DNA of 64,000 nucleotides from positions 36,059,202 through 36,123,201 of the forward strand of contig CM046309.1 of NCBI GenBank assembly GCA_025267735.1. The letters run 5' to 3'. Within the stretch, counting starts at the first letter, position 1. Each line of letters opens with the position of its first letter. Below, piece by piece: positions 1-13,603 of the stretch. Origin of the DNA: Mactra quadrangularis (taxonomy: Eukaryota > Mollusca > Bivalvia > Venerida > Mactridae). A program made the position numbers and the translations under genes. A model generated the notes under the pieces. The model was not told the origin of the DNA and searched no databases. It saw only the letters and a program-made list of their open reading frames with translations.

Positions 1-2190
1 CTCATTTCATTAAACTAGTTTCTATTATTCTTAACCCCAAAATAAACAATTACTGGGGAAAAAATCACAGATGATTGCTTCCAAACTAATCATTATTTAG
101 TGTTAAAGGTTAAACTTTTGTATTGAAATCCATTTAAACCTCTATAGCATTATTTCTATCAACACACAAAGTCTAAAGTTTTAACAGGAAAGACGAAAAA
201 TATTGAATGATGTCAAATATCTCAAAAAGCATGTTTCACTTTTCATTTGTACCAATTTCCACAATCAATTTAATGCCCAATCAATATATACAAACTATTG
301 AGCTCATCAATATTTCATTTAGTAAAAATTTTAAAGAGACATATATAAAAAACACTCATGATAAAACTTGTGCGGCACAAACTCGGAAATTTATAGTCTA
401 TACGTTTAGCGGAAGTTGCATATCTCCTGCATCTACATCTCTGATATCAATAAGAAACTCATCTTAAAATTGCCTTTTTAATTAAGTATTAGTATAAAAC
501 CCCAATAAATCTCTAGCTAGAAGTTGCATAATGCAGCTTCAAATGTAAGGATATACAAATCTAGCTAATATTATCATATAAACAACATGGTTCAGCCATG
601 ATCTTAACATATACAAAATCTACCTGACATTTGTTTATTATATAACTTCAGCTTTTTAATTCAAAACAATATATGATTGATTATTAGTCTGTAAAATTAT
701 CAACTACATGTATAATGAACTTCCTCAAAAGTCTACAGTTTTTAGCTAAAACAATCTGTTCGAATTTTGCTAAAACTAAGTATGTTTTGAATACAAATTG
801 TATGTAGAATCTCTTAGAGCAATAAAGAGATGGAAAAAAAACACAATTTAGCATGTATTCTATATATTGAAGTATTCACCTCAGTCAATTATAATGTCAT
901 TATCTGCTGTTGTTCTAGCTTGTTATAGACAAGGCTGATGTCGACACACTACCATGCAGTTTAAGTAAGCAGATTCAGATAATTAAATTATCAACAAAGC
1001 TGAACTGCTGATATTCATCATTTTTAAAGATCTAATATTTTTTATCAACACATAGAATCTTAATATACCATTTACACCATATTAGAACAATAATCATATC
1101 AATAAAAGCTAATTATAGACTGAAATTACTTCTCACAATCTTGTATAAACCAAAACAAAAAATATAAAACTTATTTCTGGTTATTTTTGATCTTCATCAG
1201 AAAAATAAATCAGGAAAATTACCATTGTATCAAGTTAGAATCAAAGTATGAAAAAAAAACTTTCAAAAGTATTCAAATATTCTAAGTATCAGACAATGTT
1301 CAAAAAATCTAAATTATGATAATGTATTTCTCATAACTATACAACTATAATGCTCATAAATATCTAGAGTCATTCAAAGATGGCTCTTTATACATTTAAT
1401 TGATTTCTCATAAAAAAAGAAGATATTTTTTAGAATGGAAAAGAAACACTGACTTAATCATGAAAAATGAAGTATTCTATATACAGCTGACCAAAATTGC
1501 ACAGAAAACATTGAATATACTGTTATAAATCTATAGTGAAGCCTAAGTTTGACAAAACTTGATATGTCTTAACAAAAATGTAAAAAAAAACAAATATCTT
1601 AATTGAAATCAGTTCAAGTAACTAATGACTTTATGTAGTAATTCTAGGACAGTATCAATTAAACAAATAATCAACTAAGGATAAAAGCCACCATTACCAA
1701 TGCCATACACATGTTCATATTCATAAAAACCTCTATCTACAATACAAACCCGAGTAAACAATGTGCTTATGGTCAAGTGTAGTCTTACAGGAATGGCCGT
1801 AAGCATAAATGGAATTGTAGTGGGTGGTGCACCTAACCAGTTCTCTTAGAACTTCAGCAAGAAGCTAACAAAGTTTCTTAAGTAATACCAGTATTGATCT
1901 TATGCAAATTTTATGGAAGGGTATGACTAGCAGTGATTTGCCAACCATTTTAATTCATTAGAATCTTTTTAAATGATAAATCAGCACACACAATTTGATG
2001 TTCAAAACTTCATAACAAAGTATCTATATGTATTACAATGATAATACATTTCTGTCAACTCTGAGATACAAGTAAAATGTACTGAAGTACAAACTTGAAT
2101 TTCTGATAAATTTAGTGATAATAGGATTTTATTAGAATTTATAATTGTACACTATACATGTAACTAACATCTAAACACAGCAGACATCTT
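1..2190. other. AT-rich stretch without a supported gene
   Basis: There is no open frame with credible splice signals and family resemblance. Two short minus-strand stretches look somewhat protein-like (about 397-466 and 1674-1830), but each is under 55 codons, has no convincing acceptor or donor and matches no family I recognise, so neither is called. Confidence 0.5.
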
Positions 2191-2443
2191 CCGATCTAGC
2201 TATCCCCCCAGAATTACCTGGGTCCTTCACTAGATTACTCGGATTTTCATTACAGTCCGATCTAGCTATCCCCCCAGAATTACCTGGGTCCTTCACTAGA
2301 TTACTCGGATTTTCATTACAGTCCGATCTAGCTATCCCCCCAGAATTACCTGGGTCCTTCACTAGATTACTCGGATTTTCATAACAGTCCGATCTAGCTA
2401 TCCCCCCAGAATTGCCTGGGTCCTTCACTAGATTACTCGGATT
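2191..2443. repeat. 66-bp tandem repeat, about 3.8 copies
   Basis: Copies begin at 2191, 2257, 2323 and 2389, exactly 66 bp apart, and differ by only one or two bases. The unit contains GATCTAGCTATCCCCCCAG. Because 66 is a multiple of three, the minus strand stays open as a 22-residue repeat (KDPGNSGGIARSDC...), but no start context, flanking coding sequence or splice site supports translation. A T-rich run follows at 2444-2530. It is a young minisatellite. Confidence 0.95.
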
Positions 2444-4286
2444 GTTTATTCTTTTCTTTTCTTTTTATTCTTTTCTTTTTTTATTTTTTTTTTATTATCA
2501 TTTATACATTTTATATACTTTATCATGGATCCATCTTTTTTTTGTTCTTATATTTGCTTGAATCCATTATTTTTGTATATATATTTTTTATATCTATTTC
2601 ATTTGATATACTTTCTTTGATTCATTTTTTATTTTCTAGCATTAATATCAACCATGAATAGAGCTATTCACAAGTATAATGTACAATTAAGTCAATTATA
2701 TTATTCTTAAAAAAGTATACTTAGTTTCTACATTTCACAGTATTTTAAACCGAAAATGGAAAACATTAAGTTGACAATAGACAAAATATTATGTTGTTAG
2801 ATATATTCAAATGTATGTATGGCTACCATCACATTTGATTCTTTAATTTCTATTATGGTCAAGTGTAAATTTCAGCCAAGCATGGGAATAATTAACTGAT
2901 ATAGTGATTAGACATTTCAAATGCCATCAATGAATTGGGACCAGGAGGGGAGGGGGGGTAAAAAGTGCACATAAGGTGTACTTGGAGTAAAGAAAATAAT
3001 ATGACATACTTGGTACACTAGGTATATACCACTTAAGAGTGTCCACAAGTGAAGTAACCAATTATACAAACTGATGCAACTTATCCATGCACAGTCTACT
3101 CAATTTGTATTGTAAATATTGGTAAAAAGATCTTGGAACTGGAGAGATGGCGTTGATTGAATGACTTAATAGTTACATTTATTGAATAAAACAATTACAA
3201 AATTTACAAAAAAGTAAGGGTTGTTCTATACAGAGCTTAATACTGTATTTAAAGAAAGAAACACTACTTCTATTACAAAAACATTGAATCACAAAAATGA
3301 TAATATTTATTAATTTATTAACCTGTTAAGACAGTGAAGCATGAATTTCATGGGTTACTCACATAAGGCACACTTTGTTTTTACTAAGCTATCCAATGTT
3401 TTCTGTACAAGACTGGGCAGTCAGTACATAAATATAATATTCAGTTTCTGCAAATAATACAGAGTATTCAATTTATCAAAAATTAAGTATAAGAGCTGCT
3501 GTACACCATTTGAAATCCATGAGGTGCTCTTGTAAGTTTTATTATTTGCACCCTATACCAGTGCTTGTACTTACATGGACAGGTCACTAGCTCGATGATA
3601 CTCTAATACATACATTACATATGAATTAGAATAACATTGAGCTAGCAATCTGGACCAACAAGTAACACCAACATCTAAAGTTTCCAAGAGTACAGAGCAA
3701 TGGAAAAAGTCAATTACATGTACCTTCATTATCACAGAAATCACCAAATTAAATGATTTTCAGATCTTCAGAGTTCAGCATGAAAAAAGTTTCAACAAAA
3801 ATGTAATACTTTATACTTGATACAAGGGAGATAACCCGAATTTGATTAACCTTGCATTTAATGGAATCAATTATAGGTTATTGTTATAAAAATTATGCAT
3901 ATAATCAATTATGGAGCTAATGAGTTCAGATTGTACAGTAAGTGTTTGTTACCATGCAAAATTACTGACTAGGATTTTGTATGAAAGAATGAAAAAATGT
4001 GAATTAAAAAAATTAAAAATTATGAAGTGTTACAGTAGTATTTATTTTTCAGTAAAAATAGAAACAAGTAACAAAATTTTATCAGTCCTTAGTTCCATGC
4101 TATGGGTTTTAGTCAGTGAGTCAAACCAGCCTTATCTAATACAAGCTAGATTCTTACAAGACAATGCACAACCATTTACGAAAGAAGGATTAAGTCCCTC
4201 TTAAGATTTTGGATCAACTCAACAATATCGCACAAGCTGATGGTTGGGTCTAAAATTCAGTACAAGCTTGACTATCAAAGAACACC
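2444..4286. other. intergenic, nothing recognised
   Basis: AT-rich sequence beginning with a T-rich tract (2444-2510). The 97-codon plus-strand frame at 3911-4204 has no family resemblance and no splice context. Confidence 0.5.
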
Positions 4287-4994
4287 GGGGCATGATCAAT
4301 CTTTTATCAATCAAGTGGTCGAAACTATATATAATCTTTTGACCCCTCTCTACGATTAATTTAATGCTTGAAAAGAATATTTCTAAATAAAATAAGTGGA
4401 ATCTGAAAGTTTTATTTTTGAAATTTTAGCCAGAGAATGATGATTTTAAATACAAAAATAGACAAAAAACAAATTAAAAATAATTAATTAAAATAAAAGT
4501 GAATGTCTTAAAATGGGGGAAAAAACTTTGAACTTCTCAAAAGATATAATATTGCTATCTTATAGATGAGGGATCAATAACCATTGTCCACTGCACCACC
4601 ATATTATATCTGATGAGCTTAATTGACCTTTACTGATATTTAATCCTATATACAAAAGTTTTACGCAAAATGAATTGCTAAACTAGGAAAAAAACTTTGA
4701 ACTTCCCAAAAGATATAATATTGCTATCTTATAGATGAGGGAGCCTTTACCTTGCTCCACAGTCACCACCATATTATACCTAATGAGCTTAAAACTGACC
4801 TTTACTGATATTTGATTCCACATTTTTCTACTAGATAAGTATTATACTTAATTTTCTGCTAAAAATTAATAAAACAATTTATACTACTCACAAAAATGAA
4901 GAATATTCTAATTCATGATCAAACTCACAACAGAGAGGGGTCAAAAGATTGTATATAGTTAGACCACTTGATTGATAAAAGATTGATTATGCCC
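4287..4994. mobile_element. fold-back / MITE-like element with doubled core (copy 1)
   Basis: The ends form a long inverted repeat: GGGGCATGATCAATC at 4287 matches the reverse complement of the sequence ending at 4994, and about 62 bp align with few differences, including CTTTTGACCCCTCTC. The interior holds two diverged direct copies, about 169 bp apart, of a segment starting AAACTTTGAAC at 4523 and 4692. There is no transposase frame, so it is non-autonomous. A relative lies at 8206-8924. The superfamily is unknown and no clean target duplication is visible. Confidence 0.75.
4523..4830 (+). repeat. direct repeat pair inside the element
   Basis: Two units starting at 4523 and 4692 share AAAGATATAATATTGCTATC and the ending ACCTTTACTGATATT. 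They differ in the middle (GGGATCAATAACC against GGGAGCCTTTACC). The same two variants recur in the same order at 8453 and 8636, so the doubling came before the elements dispersed. Confidence 0.85.
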
Positions 4995-5650
4995 TTATGC
5001 TTTTTAATAGTTCCACTATTCAGTATAAACTGTTTACAATAGAAACCTAATTTGGAACTATGGTCAAAATTTAAATGATCAGATTATTGCCAGCTTCAAT
5101 TTGAAAAACTGGAGTAAACTAAGATTATGTTCATTATTAAAGTATTTCTAAGTCAGTCAATAAAATTGTAAGAATATTTAAACACACATACACATAAATC
5201 TTAAACAACTAGTAGGTACCTGTTGTAAACTATTGTAAACTAATTAAGTTCAATTAAATTGAAATACTGGTAGTTTTGTTTTATTTTGTCAAGATCGTTG
5301 ATTAAATTTCAGCTTATAATGATAATATTAGCTAGATTCACACATACTAACATTACATACATTAATGTCATGAAAGTTGTACCATAATTCCAATGATCAT
5401 AGTTTACTCAAGTACCACCCCACCACCCCACCCTCCCACACAATGCTCTGGTACATCAAGCACACGTTATTTTACATTTAACAAAATGTAAGAAAGCGAT
5501 ATGGTAATCAACCATTAGTTACAACATGTGTTGTACCTATCTGATTAAAAACCAATCTAAAATTATCAGCTCACTTGCACACTCGCTTATTTTGGATCTG
5601 GTTACATTACCATATGTGTTACGATTCACTGACCTTTACTTTTATAATAT

Positions 5651-5716
5651 TCATGACGCGATCATGTGTTCAGTAACTTCATCAGCGTCTACATCACACA
5701 ATTTGCAACGAGCCGT
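5651..5716 (-). other. possible short exon or chance open frame
   Basis: On the minus strand, after an AG at 5718-5717, a frame of 21 codons plus stop begins T-A-R-C-K-L-C-D-V and carries C-x2-C...H spacing that recalls the start of a JAZ-type zinc finger. There is no good polypyrimidine tract and no linked exon. An inverted CCAAT box (ATTGG, 5840-5844) sits just upstream, so this may instead be the 5' end of a minus-strand transcript. I do not call a gene. Confidence 0.15.
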
Positions 5717-7009
5717 CTAATCACAGCCTATAGATGATTAACATCACCTTAAATTAGCGGGCAAACCTTGAGCTTTAAAATAAATTACAAAATCAAGATG
5801 CTATTAGTAGTGTTTTGTCTAAATGAACGCTACGCATCGATTGGTCGACACAAAGGTCATATCAACATGAGATATTATACAACAGAGGTCTAAAGGATAT
5901 CTCTTTACGGAGATTGGTGATATATGGACAATATATTATATCATAGTTCTGTATTTAGATTTTAGACACTTTCTGATGCTTAACTAAATCAATTGAAACA
6001 TAAATACAGTTTTTGTGAAAATATAATTAAGACATGATTAATAAATGTTACTCAAGGGAAGTAACTTTGCTTAGAGATTGACCATTTATAATTTCAATTA
6101 TCTCCCTTGATGGTAATGAAGCTTAAACGAATTTTTAGAAATATGCCACTAAGATCAAGTCGCATATGAATCATTTATTATTCATTATTATAAATTCTTA
6201 AATGAACCATTGAAGAGCTCTCAACGTCATGTATATATTTATAAAAGATAAAATTGCTCATTATTCATTACAAATATGTAAATCATGTTCTAGTATTAGA
6301 TCTATTCAACAACCTTTGTCTGCAAAATCATTGACAAATATGTTAAATTTAAATAAGTTATTATCTCCCTTTGTTACAAAATTAAATAATTGTCTCCATA
6401 AACTATGAAATGGGGTAATTAATTTAGAATCTGTTATCATAGTGAAACATTAAAAAATACTAAGCTCATTTAAACTGTAAATATTCCTTGAAATTTTCAG
6501 TAGTAACATTACATAGTTTGACATTAAGGCAATTCAACTTAATATTTATCATAGTTATAAAAGCCAACATTAATATCATTACAGTAAGTCTTTAATGTTT
6601 TATTTTATTACATGACACATTTCAAGCTTCATTTATTATACTGTGTTCTCAAAACATTTTGGACAAATTTAACATTGAGAAAAAAATGATCATGCATACT
6701 GCAAGCATTTTGACTTTGATTAAAACTTAATTTTTCAATCAATTGTTATTAAATGCAGACATAAGCACTGGAATTTACTCAGATTGCTTAACTCATTCAA
6801 AAATTCAGGTTATGCATTATAGAGTCAAATTGATGTGAGATAAGGAGAACAATTTGAATATCATTCACAATCATTCAATCAGTTAACCAAAGTTTAGTTG
6901 CTTAAGCCTGTAATGTAATAATTTACCTCAGATCAATTTGCACAAGCTATGCATATCAGCCAACTAAGTTAATTGTATAATATCATAATTTAATAAAATA
7001 CAATGTATT

Positions 7010-7262
7010 TTTCCTAGAGTTTGACCCTTATCTGACCTTTCACATTTGCGTCTAATAATTATCTACACATACCCCAATGAAATCCGTACCACACCTATAC
7101 TACACGGTGTAATAGACACTTATTGTACACTTTAATATGTTTTAAAATGAATCCCAGTCTAATAATGGCATTTGAGCTTTGACAACATACACTTATATCG
7201 CGTATTAATACTACAGACATATTCAATGAAATGAATATTCTTGCATAAAGGCAAGAATCTGG
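7010..7262 (-). mobile_element. MITE-like element related to the 17.85 kb copy
   Basis: The left part (GACCTTTCACATTTGCGTCT, then AATTATCTACACATA) matches the reverse complement of the right half of the 17844-18109 element. The right part carries TTCTTGCATAAAGGC, matching that element's left half. Ends are approximate and no protein is encoded. Confidence 0.6.
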
Positions 7263-8205
7263 GCCAACTTTAGGCACTACACATTCAGTACTAGATGTCA
7301 TATGTCCATACGAAACATTTAAATGATCTACATTTCACATCAATACAATAAGTAAAACTCTGCATTTCAAACAAAACTGTCAATTATGAAAATTGAAATC
7401 AGTGACAGGGGCAGGAACAATTTTTACCCAACATATTTATAATACTATATAAATAAGTAAGGTAAAATTGTTCAAACTCCTTAGTATGAAATCAATTCAG
7501 GCCATCAATAGGCTGTCTTAAGGAAAGAACAAACAGACACTGTTCAGCATGTATGTATATCATATCGTTGCTTACAAAAGCATAAGACAATAGTAAGATT
7601 CAAGCACAAATATTTGTGTTGCTGATTAATGATCAGACAATTTTCTAGTGTTCATGTTAAATAACTTCCAGCAGGAAGACATTAATCTTTAGGAGTCATA
7701 CTCAGAATGCTGCAACTATAAAACTCTGTTCATTTCAGTCACTATTTATTGATATCAGTATAAATTGTTATCAATTTCCTAAATTTCCTATAGAAATCAC
7801 ATGGGACCCTACTACAAAAGTTCAATTCAGATAGCCCTAGTAAAACCTGGGGGGACACGGCGTATATGAACTCCTAGGATGACATAGTGTATATGGAAAT
7901 TTTTGCAAACCCAATCTGCTAATCAAAAGCCAGCAAAGTATTTGAAGTACAATAAACCATTAAACTGTTAAATTATTCCTTTGAATGAATCATTCGTTTG
8001 ATTTCATCATAGACTCATTTTGACGCTTGACCTAAATTTCATCATAGATGCGCTTTGACGCAGATGGATAGAACCTGCTTAGATGAACTGGTAATCTAGC
8101 ATTAAACATTTCAGTCAAAAATTAAGTCTAAAACTCTATAGATGAAAATTAAGTTCATTTTTTGAATACAAAAAATAAAAAAATAAATGTCTGATTTTCA
8201 CATCG

Positions 8206-8924
8206 TCTGATTGATTTATAAATAGGGGTTCCAGTGGTCAAGTGGTCTTAATTGCTAATTTATGATCTTTTCATCCTTGTATAATGCGAGTTTACCTACT
8301 GAATTACAATAAGTGATGAAACATAGCAAAATGATAAATAAATTAATGAATTACAAATAAAAGACACCAAAAAGATCTATGCTATTACAAAATAAAAATA
8401 ATTACAAAAAAGTCCAAAATTAATGTTATCTATAAAATAATACTGAACAAAAAAACTTTGAACTTCCCAAAAGATATAATATCGCTATCTTATAGATGAG
8501 GGATCAATAACCATTGTCCACTGCACCACCATATTATATCTGATGAGATTAATTAACTGTAACTGATGTTTGATCCTACATACAATTATTACAATAAAAA
8601 GTTTTACGCAAAATCAATTGCTAAACTAGGAAAAAAACTTTGAACTTCCCAAAAGATATAATATCGCTATCTTATAGATGAGGGAGCCTTTACCTTGCTC
8701 CACAGTCACCACCATATTATACCTAATGGGCTTAACTGACCTTTACTTACATAAATGTATCTTTCCTAACAAATTTGGAAGCTTTAAAATAGACTAAAAA
8801 CCAAAAAAAAAAAGAAAGATCTAAGCCTGAACCAAAATTACATGAAAAAAATTAAGGTTCAAGAGATCATAAACAGTCTGTACTACTTGGCCACAGAAAC
8901 CCTTTATCAATAAATTAATCAGGC
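8206..8924. mobile_element. fold-back / MITE-like element with doubled core (copy 2)
   Basis: The ends are an imperfect inverted repeat: TCTGATTGATTTATAAATAG at 8206 against the reverse complement of the sequence ending AATTAATCAGGC near 8924, extending about 65 bp and including a shared GTCAAGTGG / GCCAAGTAG segment. The two internal direct units start at 8453 and 8636, about 183 bp apart, and match those at 4523 and 4692. It is older and more diverged at the ends than copy 1. Confidence 0.7.
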
Positions 8925-9850
8925 AATGAAAAGCTGACAAATATCATCTTAAAATCAAAACCTGGCAACAAGTAATTTAGAGAATGAAATTCACTAGATG
9001 CTATCAACAAACTGAGATACAATCATAAAACAATTAATAGCCAAGTATGATAATAATTGGTCGAAATTATCATCAAAACACTAGAATCTTGATTCTACTA
9101 AAGGCAGAATCCTAAGAGTTAAAGTTCTTTCAAGCTATATGAGATGTATAATTTCATATACAATACTGTGCAGCAGGTAAGTTCAGGTACTTTTCACAGG
9201 GGTTAAATGTTCGCTATATTGGCAATCAACAAAGATAGCACAAATTATAATTCCTGTGAATGTATCCACACAAATTTCAATGAAGAGATATAGGTCAATT
9301 GCCAAAATTCTAAAGCCAACAAATTTTTAACCCCGTTGAAATCGTGCAAAAATGAACACAGGCAAAATAAATGCAATACATTGTATGAAACTGTATATAT
9401 ACATGTATACAAAATGTAAGGAATTGATAAATCTTGTTCCCCCAGGAAAAATTTACAATACAATGCCAAAGTTAATTTGCAACTGAAGTACAGTTTGGCT
9501 ATGCAACGAGTATTAAATAATAATACTCTCAAAGTAAACCTTCAGAGCTGATTCTCATTTGAAATTAAATGACTCATTTGCAGCCCAAATATATCATTAG
9601 ATATAGAAATGTACACTTTAATACTTAAAGTGTACAATACGTATATGAATACAGTACAACTGTAATAGACCAAGGGGTCCAATCAAAGGACAAAAGAAAA
9701 TCACATGTACCAAACCTTATCAAGGACTCAACAAGGACTGATTGTACGAGGGATGATCCAAAATCATGCAACATATAACTGAAGAAAATGCATACAGAGT
9801 ATACATCAGTATACCCGCATGTAACAGTGGTGACTGTACATTGTTAAATC

Positions 9851-10010
9851 TTATTCAACTATCAGAGGTGCATACATAAACCCCACTGATTTAAATACTC
9901 ACTTCACTATTCAATACCCACAAGTGATCTAAATCAATCATGAGTATTGACATAGTGTATTGAGTATTTAAATCAGTGGGGTTAATGTATACACCTTTGG
10001 CAGTTGAATA
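9851..10010. mobile_element. palindromic 160-bp MITE, copy 1
   Basis: It opens TTATTCAACTATCAGAGG and closes with the complement of TTATTCAACTGCCAAAGG. The arms also share CCCCACTGATTTAAATACTC, so almost the whole element can fold on itself. Related palindromes lie at 27941-28100 and 36158-36294. No coding capacity. Confidence 0.8.
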
Positions 10011-11329
10011 AAATTTAAATAATACCTACAACACAAGTCACAAGTTTCACATAAACTCATTTATATGAGATAGATATCTCACCAGACTAACAATGATTAG
10101 ATTGGAAGGTTTTTAAAAAAGCTTCCATTGCAATGATACGGTAGAAACTATTATAGGAGCCATATTGTACCCCGCATTTGTAAGGAGTCGGAACATGCTG
10201 TGAGTCAACCAAAGAAACCCAAAAATGTATGCATTTTCTTAACAGATAAGTTATATGTCATAACTACAAGAACATGAATTTCAAATATAAGGAATTTTTG
10301 TTATATGCCATGTCACTAGATCAGTCTTTATGATGAACTTTCATTAGCACTGGACATTCTGTCCAACAAAATGAACTGTTTTACGGAACCAAATGAAAGC
10401 TTACTGTACCCAAAAAATCTGTGTAACTCGTTCAAATATGCAGACAGTTGTTATGATTTAGCACAATATACCCAAAAATTGAATAAACTATAAACATGTG
10501 GAATAATAGATAAATAATGATAATTTAGCTAATAATAATTATAAATTTTAATGTGTAACATGATGGTCCTATACTTACGGTAGACTGCCAGACCACTTAC
10601 ATTCTAAATTTGGTGAACTGAGAGCCAATTAGATGGACTTGGTCCACGGTCCACAGGCTAGATTCAAAGACTGCACTAGCTAGCAAGCTATACTAAACAA
10701 ATATAATGCAAACACATGCTCAAATATAACTACAGACTGAAGGTAAATTGCATTAAACTCAACTGATATAAATGAACAATAAAAATATATCAACCAACAG
10801 ATTGAATAAAGTCAAATTTGGATTGTTAACTGTAGGCAGAGAAAATCATTCAACTACCAATTAATAAGTCCAAGCAGAGAAGCAGACAGTTTTGCAAAAA
10901 CTACAACTCATGTAAGTACTGTCTTACGACAGGAGTAATTTAAGTACTGTGTAGCGGTAAATTTAGTGGAATTAAAATTTTCAATTGCATATGCTAGTCA
11001 ACAATGAATCCTAAACCCCATGAATATATCTGCATCAATACGGGCTATACTTGAAATAATAAAATATACCCCATTAAATCAAATGCGCAAATTCTAAACC
11101 CTGCTAAACAAATAACCCAATAGAAAATCCAAAAATATAGACGCCACAAAATTAAAGTGCTAGACAGCAAACAACACTGAGTGAATTGTCACTCACTAAA
11201 ACATTAGTTTTGGATCATCCCTCATACAGTCACTATTTGGATACAATACACTGTACAACATTACAAACTTCTGATAGCATTAAATCATGGAATACCCACC
11301 AGTCTTTCTCAGATACTTTCAGATAACAC

Positions 11330-11440
11330 CATTTCTCACCCCACCATCATAAACAACCCAGCCTTCCCACACACACAACCCTTCCAACCCCCCATACACA
11401 CAACTCCCTATCATCCCTATAAATCCCAACCAACACTGTT
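11330..11440 (+). repeat. C-rich, CA-bearing low-complexity tract
   Basis: Runs of CCC and ACACAC dominate about 110 bp (for example CCACACACACAACCCTTCC) in otherwise AT-rich DNA. No gene signal accompanies it. Confidence 0.6.
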
Positions 11441-13380
11441 TAGGTTCAGGCATTAAAATTTACCAGCCAATACAAGATAGCTGGAACATTACATATGACC
11501 CCTCTGATCAGACGACACTCCACCCAACCTTGCTTAGTGACATCAACAGTACGTCCGGGGCTTGGGCTCACAACCAACCGCCAGTATATCAAGGTTCCAC
11601 AAACCTTGCGTTCTCATTATCTACCCCAGAATCCATGACTTGATGTAAAGATGTTTATTATCCGATATAACAACTCAACAAGAACATTATTCCAGATACT
11701 TTTCAATAGACTGATGTCCAGCACTCAAATGTTTACGTTTCTCAATGTAAGTACAAACAAAGCTTTTAGCAGTTTCGTCACCCAAAAAATAAACTAAAAG
11801 TAAATATCATTACATAAATTTTTTATTGAACCTCTAAAAGTGTGTTTGTATCTACATGGAAAAACAATAAACCAGAGACCCAGAATAAGTCTATAATGAA
11901 AAGTAAAGGATATTAGCTTCAAAAAATGCATGACAAAATACTGTAGACTGATTTAAAATCTTAAAAATAAATAATGTTCATTTGCTTATTGTACAGATCA
12001 AAAATATACATTGAATGAATTGATTTGAAAACTTGTAATTAGCTATCTAAAACTAAAACGTAAAACCAATATGAAACCTAAGGTAAAATGCGAACAAAAA
12101 TCAAAAGACAATCAAAATTCAATTTACATGTATAGCATTAAATAAAACACTACTGAAGCAAAAAGAAATAATAATTTCATTAGATTAAGAATGAAAGTAA
12201 TTGTTAAAATTTAGTCTTAGTTACAGACCTAGATAGAAATTTAACAAAAAATGAAACAAAATTTAATTAGCTCAAAATAAACAGTAATCATATTTTCAAG
12301 TCTGAACCCAATTAGCTTTTATCCCCAGGGATATGTCATGTGACCTTCCATTGATTTTTCAACTTATACTGATGTTTAAAAATCAAAGATAGGTCTCAAG
12401 ACATAACTCTGTGCTTTCAATTATCCTTTAAATGATAAAGTCTTAAATCTGGCATACTGATTAAAGGGAAATAATCAGTATATTACTATTCTGAGTATAA
12501 TTAAATACAGAGTAACCTCCCATTAAATAATATCTACAACCATAAAGTTTCCAAAAGCAAAATTGTAAACACAAAATTTTGAGAAAAATCAGATGAAAGA
12601 CTTTATCAAGTCCTAGAATAATGTTCTTGTTGTGTTGTAACGAACAAACAAAAACAATCAAATTAATAAAATATTAAGTTGATGGTTTATGTTCTTATTA
12701 AGTAGAGGGATTAACAAAATACTATTTAAGCTCCCTTTAAATTCAAAAGGAGTAAAAATAGTGTTTAGTTCATCCCTGGTATCAAATAAATTAAAAAAAG
12801 AAAATTACCAAAGTTACCATACAATTATAAATGTTCAAGACTAGAATGTTATTCTATATAAAAATATGGAATCACAAACCAGTCTGTGTAAGCTAGTCTG
12901 AGACACAGGTGATCTTCATCTTTTGGTCTAATACATATATATAGATAACATATATGTTTAAGAACAACAGATGAAGGTCATCTGTTGTCTGAGACAGTTT
13001 TCTTTTATAGAAATCTTGAATCAAAGTACTCAACGGACTAAGGCAGCAACTTATATCCCATCATTTCAAAATTAAGCATTAATCACAGAAGTCTATTCAG
13101 GGTAATAGAAAATATTGCCATCAGACTCATTGAAATACAAAATACATAAAAATGATATAAATATCTTAGCTTTTATCTTCTCTTCTTTTTTAAACTTATT
13201 CTTCAATATCCTTGTGTAGCTTGAATCACATTGTTTTCATATGTCAATAGGTTCTTGCATCTAACACATCTGATTAGCATCCTGCAATCATAAATATAAC
13301 ACATTATATTAAACCCAATAGCATATTCCCTTCTATATTTAATATGGCATCATCAAGAGCATGAATTGCATACAGACCTG

Positions 13381-13603
13381 TGGTGCTTTTCACAAAAATT
13401 CTTATGAAAAAAATCTTCGTAAGTCAGTTTCATATAATTAGCACTTCAAAGTCAGACAGATAATAAGCATAACTATGTTATGACTTTCAAAAGGTATTCT
13501 ACACATTTCTATAATATCTAGAATTGATAAGTAAAAAAATGAGCGTATTATTAATGTTTCTTGCTTTTGACTTTTTTCGTAACAATTTTTGTGAAAAGCA
13601 CCA
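13381..13603. mobile_element. MITE with TGGTGCTTTTCAC ends, copy 1
   Basis: The ends are exact inverted repeats (TGGTGCTTTTCAC at 13381, GTGAAAAGCACCA ending at 13603), and the match weakens over about 30 bp inwards. Length is 223 bp with no frame. A relative in opposite orientation lies at 47035-47275, inside the SENP gene. Confidence 0.8.
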
